From Pieris napi (taxonomy: Eukaryota; Arthropoda; Insecta; Lepidoptera; Pieridae), in contig NC_062238.1 of NCBI RefSeq assembly GCF_905475465.1, positions 5,870,501 through 5,934,500 on the forward strand: 64,000 nt of DNA. The letters are read 5' to 3'. How positions within the stretch are numbered: the first letter of the stretch is position 1; every line of letters starts with the position of its first letter. The position numbers were made by a program, and so were the translations under genes. The notes under the pieces are model-generated. The model was not told the origin of the DNA. It saw nothing but the letters and a program-made list of their open reading frames with translations, and did not search any database. Shown here piece after piece: positions 34,401 to 46,761 of the stretch.

Positions 34401-36220
34401 TAAGAGTTCAAAATAAATTTAACAAACTTAAAACTATCTTCCTTCTTATTTTTACACGCTTTATATTAGCGTCACCTGTATGTATGTATGTAACCGACTC
34501 CTTCGGACTCGATTTTGACCCACTTTAAACGGACAAATTTTTCGCACCTATCAAAGATCGATGACAATGCAATAATCCGAAAAAAAAAATTAAACTAAAA
34601 AAAAAAAAATTAATAAAAGTTAAATAAAAAAACTAAAAAACACGCTTTTAAAGCACATCAAACTATTTTTTTCTATATATTTTTATAGTTGCTCGATAGA
34701 CGAAAAATATGGCACAGAGCGCCCCACGCTTTTTCACAATAATACCAGTATTTTTTGTTCATTACCATTTTCAGCCTAAATTAAGAATTATTATTTTTAT
34801 TTTCTTTCTTTATATATTTTCTTAGCCTTTTTAAATCAGTGGTTAAGAAATCGGTAACTAATTTCGTACCCTTAACACCATATTATTATTAGTTAAACGG
34901 TCAATGTGAAATCCATCCCCATTAGACTCGGCCATTAGCTATGGGTTGCCAAAACTACATCAGAAATAACTAAAACAAATTTCTGAGTGTTCATTATCTA
35001 TGTGGCTATTAAAACAAGAGTTTTCGAATTGTCGAACGGCAGTGTATTAATCACGAGGCATGATGTCACTTGCAGACTGACGCGTCATTGGAGACTACAA
35101 TTTCTGTTTGGTACAATTCAAAGAGTCTTTTGTTTGTGAAGCAACAGATAGAATCAAACAAACGGTTGAAATATTAGTAGATAATTGGCAGTTAGGTATG
35201 CGTATTTCCCAATTTAGATTGAGGTGTTACCCCCTTAATTCAATCCTTTTGATTTTGTGCGCACAAATGCTCGTTTTATGAAGAAAAACATTCAAAGAGA
35301 AACATCGGAAAAATTTAAAATTATGTTAAATAATTGTAAATTTATAATAATATATAACTTTAATCCGGTTAAAAAGTTTTTTCTTTAAAGAAAAACGTTG
35401 TTTCTTTGGGAATATTAGGTAATTCATGTTTTTAAGTCCTAACTATCAAACCATTTTTCTTACTTCGTAATTTAGGCTTTATACACCAAAGAAACGTATA
35501 TTGAAAACCTGTCTTAGAACTAGTATTTTATTTAAGACCCTTATTAGCCATCGGGCAGATCCGTGGCTGGGAAGCTAATATATCGGGGAGTGTCCAGTCT
35601 CCCCTTTCCTAGACAATTTTCTTTTAAAAGTTTAAGCAATCTGAAAGAAAATGTATTAATGATGCTAAAATCTAAGGCGCATAGAGGCACTAATAATTTA
35701 ATAATAATAATTAACTATTAAGGAAATTCATTATATTGAAATAAATAACGATTCTTATGACGTTGAAACAAAACTAGTCTGCAATCAAAATGCTTTGATG
35801 GCGGTTCACTTATTTTATATTGGCTTATCGCATATTAAATAATGTTTTATTATAAACAATATTACATTATAAAGTAAGAGAGTTAGTAACTTGAACTGCT
35901 TTCTATCGTCTGTTTTGCATAAACGCCCGCGAGGCTCGTGGTAGGCGGAGGCCGCCAGCCACGCGTGATGCCGAACACATCGCGCATACCAACCCAAGTG
36001 GATTCAATCGTGATATTGCGAACGTTCCACGATTATTTCCATTTTGATACGATTTTTTACTACACTTGTCTCGACAATTATATATTTATTATTATCCATC
36101 AATCAAAGCAAGTAAAAGATCTCGGCATAGTGTTTACGCTGGACTTGATGTTTCGTGAACTTATAAGACAGATTAAAAAATATTGGTTGTTTGTAAAGTA
36201 GGTTTACGATCGAGATGTTT
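31441..36220. other. Gene-free AT-rich stretch
   Basis: No gene is supported. A segment at 34460-34575 (CACCTGTATGTATGTATGTA, CGACTCCTTCGGACTCGATT) resembles a widespread insect repeat I cannot name. A foldback arm is at 35296-35390. A GC-rich patch at 35920-35990 (GCCCGCGAGGCTCGTGGTAG..) stands out, but I see no homology in it. Confidence 0.5.
35296..35390 (+). repeat. Single arm of foldback element
   Basis: It matches the right arm of 4796-4896: AAATTGTAAATTTATAATAA-like, ATAACTTTAATCCGGTTAAA and a following TTTTTTCT run. Only one arm is found here. Confidence 0.55.
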
Positions 36221-36548
36221 ACGTGATAACGTCTTATTGGTGATATAAGTTTTTGGGAAGTAAGGAATTAATGAAGATAACAATTTTTTCAAATTTTAAA
36301 TTACATCTATCGTTTTATTCACACTTTTGATGATAAATTTCGGGTGTAAAATGACAAGTTTACTTATTCGACTATGATATACATTTTTCTTCATACATTC
36401 ACGGAATGACTGGCAGCGCTCGAGATGAGACGGGAGATCGGTCCGTCTCTCTCTCGTTATACCTGCGATCGCGCTCGTGAGGTTTTGGTGTGACACAAGT
36501 TTCTGAACATGTCACCCGACTAAAACGATTTTAAAGACGTTATCACGT
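36221..36548. mobile_element. Possible MITE with 15-bp inverted repeats
   Basis: ACGTGATAACGTCTT at 36221-36235 is exactly inverted at 36534-36548. The interior is GC-richer at 36410-36490 (GAGACGGGAGATCGGTCCGT). The repeats are short and the outer boundaries are not defined, so this is tentative. Confidence 0.4.
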
Positions 36549-37794
36549 CAAAAACTTGGATTTTTTGAAGTAAGTTTAATATGACTTAATGTATATGTCA
36601 CAAGCTCAGCAATACAAACTAACTTTACCGATCAGACCCTAATAAAAACAGCAAATTAATTTATTTAAAAGTAAATTTAGTGGTATGAGGTATTTAAAAA
36701 TAATGTGGAAACCAGTGAAAGTGGAAAGAGCGGGTTGGCTCCTTTACAATTATCCTTTCAAATATATTTTTATGCTGACTAATCATTTGTATGCTTTTTT
36801 TTTTATTTACATAAAACACAAATCCTGTCCTAAAAGACCCTAAGATAACAAAAATGCAAATCTAGAATTAAATCCAACTACCGTCACTATGTAACTAGGC
36901 ACATTATTATATTAAATATATATAGGATATTAAGTAACATTCATAATAATTATAAATAGTACAAGAATACATATTGTAATCGCCAACTATAATTACTGCT
37001 TTATATTTAGTGCATTCTTCAATTATTTTAAATAACAGAATTTATTCATTTTTTGAACTACTCGGTGGGATGTAATCTACTCAACACAAAAATAAGATTT
37101 TATTTTTAAGACACGAAAGCACAAACTAATTCAAATGGACAAGAGTCTATTGATGCACATGGTATATATGTCGCAGTTAAGTAGTTGAATCAGAGTGTTA
37201 ATTGAATCTCTCAAACCAGAGTTACTGCATCTGCCAGAAGACAAGACACGCTTCACGAGAATGACAACCTCCAGTAATCGAAAGACACCAAAAGAAGAAG
37301 AATAAGTTAGTAATAAATTTAATATTTATTTCAGGACTAAAGTACCTACGGAGCACAATTGTTTCATATACCTAATATACATAATATGGAAAGTGATATA
37401 AAATACTATATATATAAATATTAGCAGAACACAAAAAGAAAGAAAGTTATAACGTAGGTTGTAATAATAATAATTGGAGAACTTCGTCGCTCTGCACAGA
37501 TAACAATAAAAACGCAAATGAAATGAGATATTCGATATCTTTATCCTTATAGACTGTAATAATTGGCATAAAATTAATCTTATTTTTCTCATTTGTATAT
37601 ACAATAGCTTTTCTCTTGTATTTTTGGAAATAGATCAAGTTCTAATTACTATTACGGAAAATTTAAATAATGATCCTTAAGTAAAATCTACGACGTGTGT
37701 CACATAGAAGGCTATATATATCCTAATTTACTAATGAAATTAATATAATTATAACTAGAACATTATCTTAAAGTATGGTCACCTTAATCAAAAA
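36549..37794. other. Gene-free AT-rich stretch
   Basis: No gene. A 40-bp segment at about 37172-37212 (TAGTTGAATCAGAGTGTTAA) recurs at 52077-52116. Confidence 0.5.
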
Positions 37795-37975
37795 TAAAAA
37801 TTATTTATTCATAAAGGTCACTAAGAACACAAAGTACACTTATGAACGTCAAAAAGAAATATATATTAAATGCTTCTAATTTTACATTCACTGCCAGTTC
37901 TCAAATCAAGGGCGTAGAACGGAAGAGAACTGGCAATAAACTCTCTGCCACTCTTTAATGATGCTAAGTACCCAT
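37795..37975 (-). mobile_element. LINE 3' tail (family A)
   Basis: Contains GTACACTTATGAACGTCAAA, CACTGCCAGTTCTCAAATCA, GGGCGTAGAACGGAAGAGAA and CTCTCTGCCACTCTT, in minus orientation, as in 61830-62190. Confidence 0.7.
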
Positions 37976-38654
37976 TTAGTACAGCATTTCCTCGCTGTAT
38001 TGCGCTGTTCTTTTGTTTTTTATAAAATAGGGGGGCCAACGAGCCTGCGGGTCAGCCATAGAAGGCTACTATCGCAGTTCATGAACACCCATTTAGTCAA
38101 TTAATGCGTGCTCTTGAGGACATTTGTTCTTTTTTCTAATCTAAAGGACGTACGTGAGTCTACTAGGAGCCAACTTAAATTTCATAATCGTAAGTTTCAA
38201 GTGTACAGGCGCTTATCAATAAATAATGGGGTTTACCTCACAGTCTGACGGGAATTACTAAATAAAGGTAACACAATCGACGCTGAAGTAAAGATTTTGT
38301 ATTTATAGCGTTTGCCTTTCTTGTTAATATTTTATATACGTATAGTAGACTATCTTTATATATCTCTCGCGATCAGAACAAGGTGGTAATCTTCTAATAC
38401 AGCTCCTATAAGCTGGTGGTTTCTAGTTGATGTCATGGGCGTTTTATCAATGCTTTAAGATACATATCTCAAAGCTTTAGTTTAAAAAAATACTAAAATT
38501 TAAAAAAAAATACCTGCCAACTTCATATACATACCTGTCAACATTATTTACCTTGACATGCGCCCATAGTATAATGAAATGCTTTGATGCTTATATCTCA
38601 AATTCTACTAAACTGATTTTAATTGGATTTTTTTTATTAGGAGGCAAAGAGGCT

Positions 38655-38765
38655 TTTTTATTAAGTGTGCCCATGGATACTCACATTGCCAGAAGAGCTT
38701 TCTGGCAAAGGCAAATGCGTTGCCGGCCTTTTAAGAACACATAGGACCTTTCCTAGGTTGGTATA
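38655..38765 (-). mobile_element. LINE tail (family B), truncated
   Basis: CCCATGGATACTCACATTGC..GCGTTGCCGGCCTTTTAAGA is the reverse complement of the tail seen at 10736-10850 and 22660-22760. No coding part remains. Confidence 0.6.
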
Positions 38766-40579
38766 TGCCTAATTTAAACTAACAAGGATATGACTTTTAT
38801 TGTAATATTTGTCGGTAAACACAAATCTTACATAATATATGTTTGAATATATACATTATACTCAAATATTGAACGATACCAACAATATCGCACACATTTA
38901 AATCAACAAACAAGTACCTTCTTTTTTACAGAAAGTTAGAAATGCATTATTGGTAAAGTGCAATCTCAAAAAGGCAGGTCAAAGTCTAATTTTAAAATCT
39001 CTAATAAACGACGAAAGTCAGACGATTACGTGAGTATAATTGCTATTAAGTAACATTTAAGCCAATTAAAGTTATTTACAGGCTTCAATTCACGTTTTTT
39101 CTTCGCTTAAGCACTTTTTTACGGCTAGTCCAGGCGGATACGATCGCAAATTTAATTAGGGCATCCGATAATAATACTTTATTACATCGTTTTGCCGGTA
39201 AATATTCCCGACTTTCCCTATTAGTAGGGAGTTGATGTTTATTAGGTCTGGCAGCCCCGAGTTCCCCCATTAAGCACTAATTGTTTTCAAAGTTGGGTAA
39301 TGGAACTTGATTAAAAAGTATCTAGCTGTTTTCAAACAATTTTGCAGCTTAATTTAAATTACATTGTCTTAATTGAATTTCATTAAAATATAGAGCATTG
39401 TATGCGCGCATGTTATTCGTATTCGCAATTTAAAGAACTTTAATATCGTTAAATACCAAAGCTTTTCTGCTTAATAAAATGTAGTTTTGTATAAAGATAT
39501 AGATAAACCCCGGAGTTGGTTAAAGGATTGGGTAAGAGGGGGTAATTTTTGTTTGAAACTTTTAATTGCGACGTCCAACTTCAACAAATGCAAATTTATT
39601 GTTTATTCACTTGGAACATATTCGCGTTAATGCGTAAACGCACGAGTCAATTGCACTCAATTTTATGTAAAAAATACTTTTGTAAGACTTACAAATTTTA
39701 GCTGTACAAAAAACTTTATGATGGGTTTGTTTATCTTGTAAATTAGGTAATTTGTATTAAGTTGCGTATTACATTATTTAAATGAAACTTCTTTAATGGA
39801 TTTAAATTTGTTTAACTGGATTTTTAGATGACGTGACAGTCTCTCGCTTGCCGAAAAGAACATCGAGTTACCTTTCCTTACCAGTTGGTTAATCTTGGAT
39901 GGTTAATGATTATTGATATGCAGTTATGTAAAACTAATCTCATGACACAATAATTATTTTAGAAAGCAATTATTATACACCCTATATTCATAAAAACAAA
40001 ACTAGTTTGTCTAATTGATATTAAGATACCGACTAGACATGAGTAGACATGACAGTACTTTAATTAAAACGGTGAAGGCATATATATGTATATTTATTTT
40101 AAATGAGGGTTTGATTTTCTTTCTCTTTCTACCGATATGGATATAGTTCTATGAGAATAGAACTTAGGACCTCTGGATGATAATATTATTTAATATAACA
40201 AAATATTATAGTGATATGTAATCATCATTATCATAACATTACCGATTATTATTTGCCAATGTGTTATCACTAACGACGTCCGATATATTTGTTTTTATTT
40301 TTAAAACAAGGTCAGGCAGCGGTCGGAGAGCAATAATTGAACATAACGATCAATTCAAAACTGACAAATTGACTTTGACATATTGACAAATTACAACATG
40401 TAATGTATGATATTGTGGTATTGTTGTCAATCTAATAAAACAAATCTCATTGGGTCTCTTATTACATAATCTCTGATCTTCAACACGTATTTTGGGCGTC
40501 GTTGAAAGTACTACTTTGCATGCAAAAAAGACATTTAATATGAACCAGTCACTGACATAAAACATTTTACACTTCGGCA
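38766..40579. other. Gene-free stretch upstream of the SDR cluster end
   Basis: No gene is supported. This lies downstream (3') of SDR1 on the minus strand. Confidence 0.5.
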
Positions 40580-41311
40580 CTAAAACTTTTCCACCTCCCG
40601 TATCGGTTTTCCACCATCGATTACCCACCCAGAACCACTCTCTGCTTTTTCAAATATTTCGATAACTGCGTCACTCACTTTGTCTACTGTTTGCCATGGA
40701 GAGTTGTTTAGAAGTTCAGCATATTCTTCATTTAAATTATCATCCCATGTTTTTAAAACTTCTGTTAGTTTTGTTTTAGTTAAACCAGGACAGAGAGCTA
40801 ACACCCTTACTCCAGTTCTTTTGAAATTGCCCTGGTTTCCCAATGATTTCGTAAATGCCGTCACTCCAAACTTTGTGGCTTGATAAACAGGAAGGTATGG
40901 GTCTGTGAACGTTCCATATATCGATGACAAGTTAACGATCGTTCCACCATCTTCTAATTTATCTTTTCGGTATTGGTCCATAAATTTTAGAGAAAACTGT
41001 ATCAACGCTGTTAAATTTATATCAATAAGTCGCTTTGGATCTTTTTCATCAGCTATTCCAGCATTATTTACCAGAACATCGATATTATATGTAGCAATGA
41101 GTTTGTCCCAGATAACTTCTAAATCTTTCGTTACATCACATTTATAGAAAACTGCCTTGTTTGGTCCGTATCTAGATTTCATATCATTCACAGCTTTATT
41201 GCCCTGTATCTCGTCAATGTCTAGAATTATGACAAGTAAAGCTTTGTTTTGAAGAAATCTGTCTGCTGCGCCGTACCCAATACCAGTGGCCACCATCAAA
41301 CAAACAGGCAT
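40580..41311 (-). CDS. Short-chain dehydrogenase SDR1, N-terminally damaged
   Basis: A single-frame 243-residue SDR. Visible motifs: NNAG at 82-85, and a likely catalytic Asn99-Ser130-Tyr143-Lys147 (SIYG; YQATK). An Asp ends strand beta-2 (VIILDID), usually a sign of NAD rather than NADP. It is closest to the neighbours SDR2/SDR3 and of the insect ADH / 15-PGDH-like kind; the substrate is unknown. Odd: it starts MPVCLMVATGIG, so the first strand and TGG of the TGGxxGxG cofactor loop are missing. In another frame just upstream, K-V and then FDGG can be read (about 41290-41320), as if a small deletion shifted the frame of the original start. A 13-T run and the duplication boundary lie immediately upstream. 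Probably a pseudogene or mis-started gene; the rest is open to TAG. Confidence 0.7.
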   Translation of the reverse strand: MPVCLMVATGIGYGAADRFLQNKALLVIILDIDEIQGNKAVNDMKSRYGPNKAVFYKCDVTKDLEVIWDKLIATYNIDVLVNNAGIADEKDPKRLIDINLTALIQFSLKFMDQYRKDKLEDGGTIVNLSSIYGTFTDPYLPVYQATKFGVTAFTKSLGNQGNFKRTGVRVLALCPGLTKTKLTEVLKTWDDNLNEEYAELLNNSPWQTVDKVSDAVIEIFEKAESGSGWVIDGGKPIREVEKF

Positions 41312-42365
41312 TTACTTTACTACTTTTTTTTTTTTCCCCGATACATATTTAATAATATGTATGTTTTGGTTAAGACGTTGTAAAGTAATAAGATATTAAT
41401 AAAAATACATTTTATCCGATATACTTATATACAGATATACTTAATCTGAATAATCATTTCATGTCATAAGTATATAATAATTGAAAAAGATAAGAAGGTA
41501 TTTTTTAATATCACTGATAAATAAAGAACAGAACTAATTTTTTGTGTTTCAAAATGGCGACGGTTTTAAAATAAAGAAATGCATTACTTAGAAATAGTTA
41601 AGATCATCTGCTTTGATAACCTGAGATAGACTGCATTGACCTTGGTACAATCTAATATTATTTAAATAGGAATTATCAATTTATAGAGATCAACTAAGGC
41701 TATCAACATAAACAAGAATATAACAGACGCAATAATAGTGTATTATAAGTAATAGGTATATTATACACTCTCTGTTGCTGACAACCAATGACGAGAACTA
41801 CACTTATTATATTACTTATATTATTAACACAAGCAGAACAAACTGAAATAATAGGAATGAGATCTTAGAAGATTATCAAGAATACAAGAACATGCTCATC
41901 ACGTCTATATCTGCCTCCTTCGCTGTTCGATCAATCCATCCCTGAATCATACAGACATATGCTTAAGCTATTAATATGTATTTTAATATTTATTTTATTA
42001 TTATTTTTACCTTTTAATGGAAAGATATAAAAATATAGTAAAATTATGGGAAATAATGAGAGGCATGTTAGGCACATTTGCATAAAATTTTAATAATTCA
42101 CCTTGTTTAAGACACTGTAGAAACCCTTACAAAGTAAGACTTTATATTATTACACCAAAATTAATAGTCAAAACAGACCTCTAAGTTTTTCTAAATAAAT
42201 AGTGTAATTAATTTTGCGCCCACTGATAATATTAAACAAGTGCGTGGAATGCTGCGCGTGCCATACTAATATATTTGAGGCTACTAAACATTAAAGCACT
42301 CATATGTTTTTAACACTTCATTAGTTTTCCGAAAAAAAGTCAAATCAATAACAAAATTTAATAGT

Positions 42366-42371
42366 TTTATT
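42366..42371 (-). terminator. Polyadenylation signal of SDR2
   Basis: AATAAA on the minus strand, about 38 bases past the SDR2 stop codon. The same signal is conserved after SDR3 at 51157-51162. Confidence 0.55.
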
Positions 42372-42408
42372 ATTACTTTTATACAAAAAAACTTTGTAAA
42401 ACGAAAGT

Positions 42409-43152
42409 TTACACCTCTTTTATAGGTTTCCCACCTTCTATTAACCAAGCTGTACCGCTTGCTGCCTTTTCAACCACATCAACGACTGCATTTCCAACAG
42501 AATCCACATTTTGCCAGAGTTGTTCCTTTAGAAATGCCTTTACGTCTTTTTTTATAACCTCATCAAACGTATGCACTTCTTCGACAAGGTTAGTGTGCGT
42601 AAAACCAGGGCAAATTGCCATTACCCTCACTCCGGATCGCTTGAAGTTGTATGCGTGTCCCAAGGACTTTGTGAAGCCCATAACAGCAAATTTTGATGCT
42701 TGATACACAGGCAAGAACTGGTCCACTCTATACCCGTATATGGAAGCCAGGTTTATAATTGTTCCACCTTTACCCGATTTGTCTGTGCGACTGTGCTCCC
42801 AATATTTCAAAGACCATTCAATCAATGCTGTTACGTTAATATCTATCGTCTTTTTCGCTAGTTTATCATTTAGAAATCCAGCGTTATTGACAAGTATGTC
42901 GATGGAAGGATATTTCTTGACGATATTCATCCAAACCGCTTCTAAATCAGTTGTAACATCGCATTTGTAGAACACAGCTCGGTTATTTCCATGCTTTGAG
43001 GCCAGCTTCTTAGCAGCAGCATCACCATTTTTTTCGTTTATATCTAACAAAACTACTACGCATGCACCTTTTTGAAGGAACCTATCGGCTATTTCATAGC
43101 CGATGCCTATAGCACCTCCAGTAATCACAGCTACTTTATTTTTAATATCCAT
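42409..43152 (-). CDS. Short-chain dehydrogenase SDR2
   Basis: An intact intronless SDR of 247 residues, the normal length of the classical family. It begins MDIKNKVAVITGGAIGIG; the cofactor loop TGGAIGIG is at 11-18, Asp37 ends beta-2 (NAD preference), Asp65 follows, and NNAG is at 89-92. The tetrad is Asn106-Ser137-Tyr150-Lys154 (SIYG, YQASK). A PG motif after beta-6 (CPGFTHT) is present. It is expected to be a cytosolic NAD-dependent alcohol or hydroxy-lipid dehydrogenase of the insect ADH / 15-PGDH-like group; the substrate cannot be told. The start is supported by a TATA box about 41 bases upstream. It is nearly identical to SDR3: by eye 16 nucleotide and 6 residue differences. The residues after NNAG are Phe-Leu here, against Ile-Ala in SDR1 and SDR3. 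Confidence 0.93.
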   Translation of the reverse strand: MDIKNKVAVITGGAIGIGYEIADRFLQKGACVVVLLDINEKNGDAAAKKLASKHGNNRAVFYKCDVTTDLEAVWMNIVKKYPSIDILVNNAGFLNDKLAKKTIDINVTALIEWSLKYWEHSRTDKSGKGGTIINLASIYGYRVDQFLPVYQASKFAVMGFTKSLGHAYNFKRSGVRVMAICPGFTHTNLVEEVHTFDEVIKKDVKAFLKEQLWQNVDSVGNAVVDVVEKAASGTAWLIEGGKPIKEV

Positions 43153-43192
43153 CGTGCTCTCCGCCTCACTTACTGCAATGAGATGGACCGAG

Positions 43193-43201
43193 CTTTATAT
43201 A
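43193..43201 (-). promoter_or_regulatory. TATA box of SDR2
   Basis: TATATAAAG on the minus strand, 41-49 bases before the ATG. A TCATTGCAG initiator-like stretch lies about 25-30 bases downstream. The box is conserved upstream of SDR3, which supports it and implies a very short 5' UTR. Confidence 0.65.
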
Positions 43202-43341
43202 TCACGACCAAATGTCATTAAGTTATCGCTATGTGACGTTTTAATATTATTATAGTTTAATGCATATACTAATGGTTGTACTTTTCAAACATTTAAGTTA
43301 ATAAGCATGCCCCCAATACTAAAAATGTGCATATTATGTGT

Positions 43342-46225
43342 TCAAACTCAAACTCAAACTCAAAAATATCTTTATTCAAGTAGGTAACCAAGTACACTTT
43401 TGAATCGTCGAGTTAAATAAATCGTAAATTTACATTTACTACCAGTTCGCAAGTCAAGGGCGTAGAGCGGGTAAGAAGAACTGGCAAGAAACTTTCCGCC
43501 ACTCTTTTTAATTGCCAAGTATTGTCATACAAATTGTTTGAACTGGAGCAATTCAATCCCAAGGATTAGGATCATTTAAGTAGTCCTCAAATTTATAAAA
43601 AGCTTTGTTGATTAATTTTCGTTTAACGAGGGCTTTGAATTTATTTAGTGATAATTCTCTAATTTCGCTTGGGAGTTTGTTGTAAAAACGAATACAATTT
43701 CCATATAAGGAGTGGTTTATCTTTTGGAGCCTGGTTGGTCGTACACTCAAATTAGTTCTATTTCGCGTATTATACTGGTGAAAGTCACCATTTGTTTTAA
43801 AATCGTTTATATTTTTTTGGACATATAACAAGGCTTCAAGAATATATTGACCAGATAGTGTCATAATATTTAATTCCTTAAACTTATTCCGTACCGACTC
43901 CCTCGGAGAAACACAACAAATACCCCGATCAGCCCGCTTCTGCAGCACAAATATGGATTGAACCTCTGCAGCAGCACCCCACAGTAAAATACCGTACGAC
44001 ATAACGCTATGAAAGTAGCTATGATACACAATTTTAGCCGTGTCCTTATCAGTAAACTGTCGGATTTTCTTTACTGCATATGCTGCAGAGCTCAGCCTAT
44101 TCGAAAGAGTCTCTATGTGTGGGCCCCATTGGAGTTTACTATCTATTGTAATGCCTAGAAAATCAGTTTTGTCAACAAAGTTTAGTTCACTGTCCTTAAT
44201 TTTCAGGTTACCCATATCTCGCTTTACGCTAGTAGTTGTAAATCTAATACATTTTGTTTTATTCTCATTAAGCAGTAAGTTATTTACATTAAACCAGTTA
44301 ACTATACGAGAGATAGAATTGTTTACATCGTCCAATAATACGTTATTCCTATTCACTTTAAATAGAAGTGAAGTGTCATCAGCAAACAATACCATCTCAT
44401 GAACTTCGTTGACAAAGAATGGGAGGTCATTTATGTAAATCAGAAATAAGAAAGGCCCGAGAATCGATCCTTGGGGGACGCCCATTGATACCTGCGAACC
44501 CGGAGAGGTGACTCCATTGACATGAACTCTTTGGATCCCTTCAAATATGAATTCATCAGGCTGGAAGCTTTGCCATCAACGCCATAGTGTTGAAGCTTTC
44601 CAACGAGTATATCAGGATGAACACAATCAAAGGCCTTTGACAGGTCACAAAAGACGCCGACTCCATCATATGATTCTTCCCAGGCGTTAAATATGTCCGA
44701 AATCAACTTCACACCGGCATCGATTGTGGAGCGACCCTTAGTGAAACCATACTGTTTATTATGTAAGAGTTTATTTTTATTAAAATGTAAAGAAAGCTGG
44801 TCTAGCATTATCTTTTCAAAAACTTTGCTCAACGCAGGGAGCACGGAAACAGGTCTGAAGTTTGACGGATCAGACTCACTACCTGCCTTGAACAACGGTG
44901 TAATCTTACTTAATTTCATTTCGTCCGGAAAGACTCCACAATCGATACATCTGTTAAAAATTATAGACAATTCAGAGCTTATTACATTAATAACGGAATT
45001 TAAAATGACTGTTGACATAGCCCATATATCTTTACTTTTTTTTTAATTAATAAGCTTAAAAGTTTTGACGATATCATTACAAGTTATATGTTTAAACTGA
45101 AATTTAATATTACATTCAGGTACACATTTTTCTAGCAATGAGATCGCAGCAGCAGGTGAAGAATGTAGGGACTTGGTCGTATTTAGTGGTACATTTGTAA
45201 AAAACTCTTCAAAAGAAGAAGCTACCTCTGGGTCAGATTTTATTAATTTCCCTTTAACTTTTAACATATAATCGGTTCGTTTATCAGACGTTTTACCTGA
45301 TTCTTCATTTATTATTTTCCAGGTAGCTTTTACTTTATCCATGCTATTTTTTATTTTTGAACTTAAATATTGTGACTTTGCAATTTTGCAATCTTTTTTG
45401 AAATTATTTGAATACAACCTAACATATTCCCTAAATTCCACACTAGTGTTATATTGCTTTTCGTCATACATTTCATATAATTTTAACCTTTTCCTGTGTA
45501 ACTCCTCATTTGCCCAGTCACAGAAACTTGTTTTCTCAGAGACCAATAAAGTCTTTTGAGTAAATACCTTCTTGAATTCATCAATAAATGATCCAAAAAA
45601 AGTATTGTATAAATTATTAGGGGATGAGTTGCCACACAGAAATGGCATCCTATAGACCAATGCTTCTCTAAATCTGTCCAAACGGTCATTTGTAATAGGA
45701 GTTATCACAATTTTCTTCTTTTTACATGTTTTTTGTTTCCTTAATTGGAATTCAAACCATTGACCAGTGTGATCAGATTTAAATCTATTGAAAATACAAA
45801 CATTCAAAGGGGCTATGTCACTATATATATTATCTATACAAGTTGCGGTGCTAGCTGTTATTCTTGTGGGTGAATGAAATTGATTTATTAAATTGTATGA
45901 ACGAAAAAGACTAAGTATGCGTACACTTGAATTAGAATGACAAAGTAAATTGACATTAAAATCCCCACACACAATTAGCCCCTTATTACACTTCACTAAT
46001 TTACACAATATCTCCTCTAATACCTTTTCAACATTATTATAGACAGCTGATGGAGGACAATATAGACATACAACAATGAATTGCTCCAGTTCCACACAGG
46101 AGATTTCAATAGTTAGTTCTACAGAGAGGCTGATAATATCCTTTCTTTCTTTGCATTTAAGTTTTTTACTAATTAGGATTAATGAGCCAATGTTGCCTCC
46201 TCTCCCGGAGTCCCACCTGATCTAA
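43342..46225 (-). mobile_element. APE-type LINE insertion in block A, 5'-truncated
   Basis: It is absent from block B. The 3' end is a short TTTGAG/TTTGAA repeat at 43342-43362 on the minus strand, followed upstream by a family-A-like tail (GCGTAGAGCGGGTAAGAAGA, CTTTCCGCCACTC). The protein region begins inside the endonuclease domain (GRGGNIGSLILI near 46190), so the 5' end is missing, typical of target-primed reverse transcription. Boundaries on the 5' side are good to about 20 bases. Confidence 0.8.
43553..46200 (-). pseudogene. LINE ORF2: endonuclease and reverse transcriptase
   Basis: Read on the minus strand in order. First an endonuclease C-terminal half with CGDFNVN and the SDH motif (FNRFKSDHTG). 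Then a linker and reverse transcriptase with NFRPVSVLPALSKVFEKI, QYGFTKGRST and motif A CDLSKAFDCV; motif B is GVPQGSILGPFLF and motif C is FADDTSL. The thumb and C-terminus end at 43553. It is of the jockey/CR1 supergroup type; I cannot fix the clade. Two lesions break the frame: a TAA at 45043-45045 beside an A run, with the same frame open again at once, and a one-base frameshift at about 44541-44548 just before motif B. All catalytic aspartates remain. A young but dead copy. Confidence 0.85.
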
Positions 46226-46761
46226 GATAATACCGTCGTACATGGAAAGTGCCCAAGACTTCGTGAGTGCGTAGCTGGTTTTTAAAATGTGCCTTTTTTA
46301 TATTAATCAACTACTAAAATCTATACATTACGCAGAGCCATTCGAGTGATTAAAAAAAATAAACAGGCTGATATATTTATGTAACAATATTTCATGTAAA
46401 GCCAGGGGATAAACTTGTGTATTAAGCAGAACTATGATACTTAATAATTCCCCACACACACATATCTAACATTGTTTAATATTGTTTACGCACAACGGAC
46501 CACCAAAAACTGAGACCACCAACCTTTAAGCTTGAACATATATAACGTACGAATGTTTTTAATAAACGTAGACAATCTGTTGACAGACTTTACTTTTTTC
46601 TCTTTGTAAAGATCTTCTATTAAAATAATTAATCTTCACCTAAGCTCCCACACATATTATAAAAAACTGCGATTTAATATCGTTGTAAAGATTTTGATGT
46701 GATTTGAAATTAATGTTGGACCACATTATTAAACTCTGAAAATTTTATCTTTCCGCGACCC

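Noticed and set aside
35920..36201. GC-rich patch opening an 87-codon frame
   Set aside because: The frame soon becomes AT-rich and shows no domain; possibly a repeat fragment, but it is unsupported as an exon.
40680..41147. Plus-strand frames across SDR1 (and the same pattern across SDR2-4)
   Set aside because: They are antisense shadows of the SDR genes; the minus-strand frames carry all the family motifs.
44040..45559. Plus-strand frames across the LINE
   Set aside because: Antisense shadows of the endonuclease and reverse transcriptase frame.
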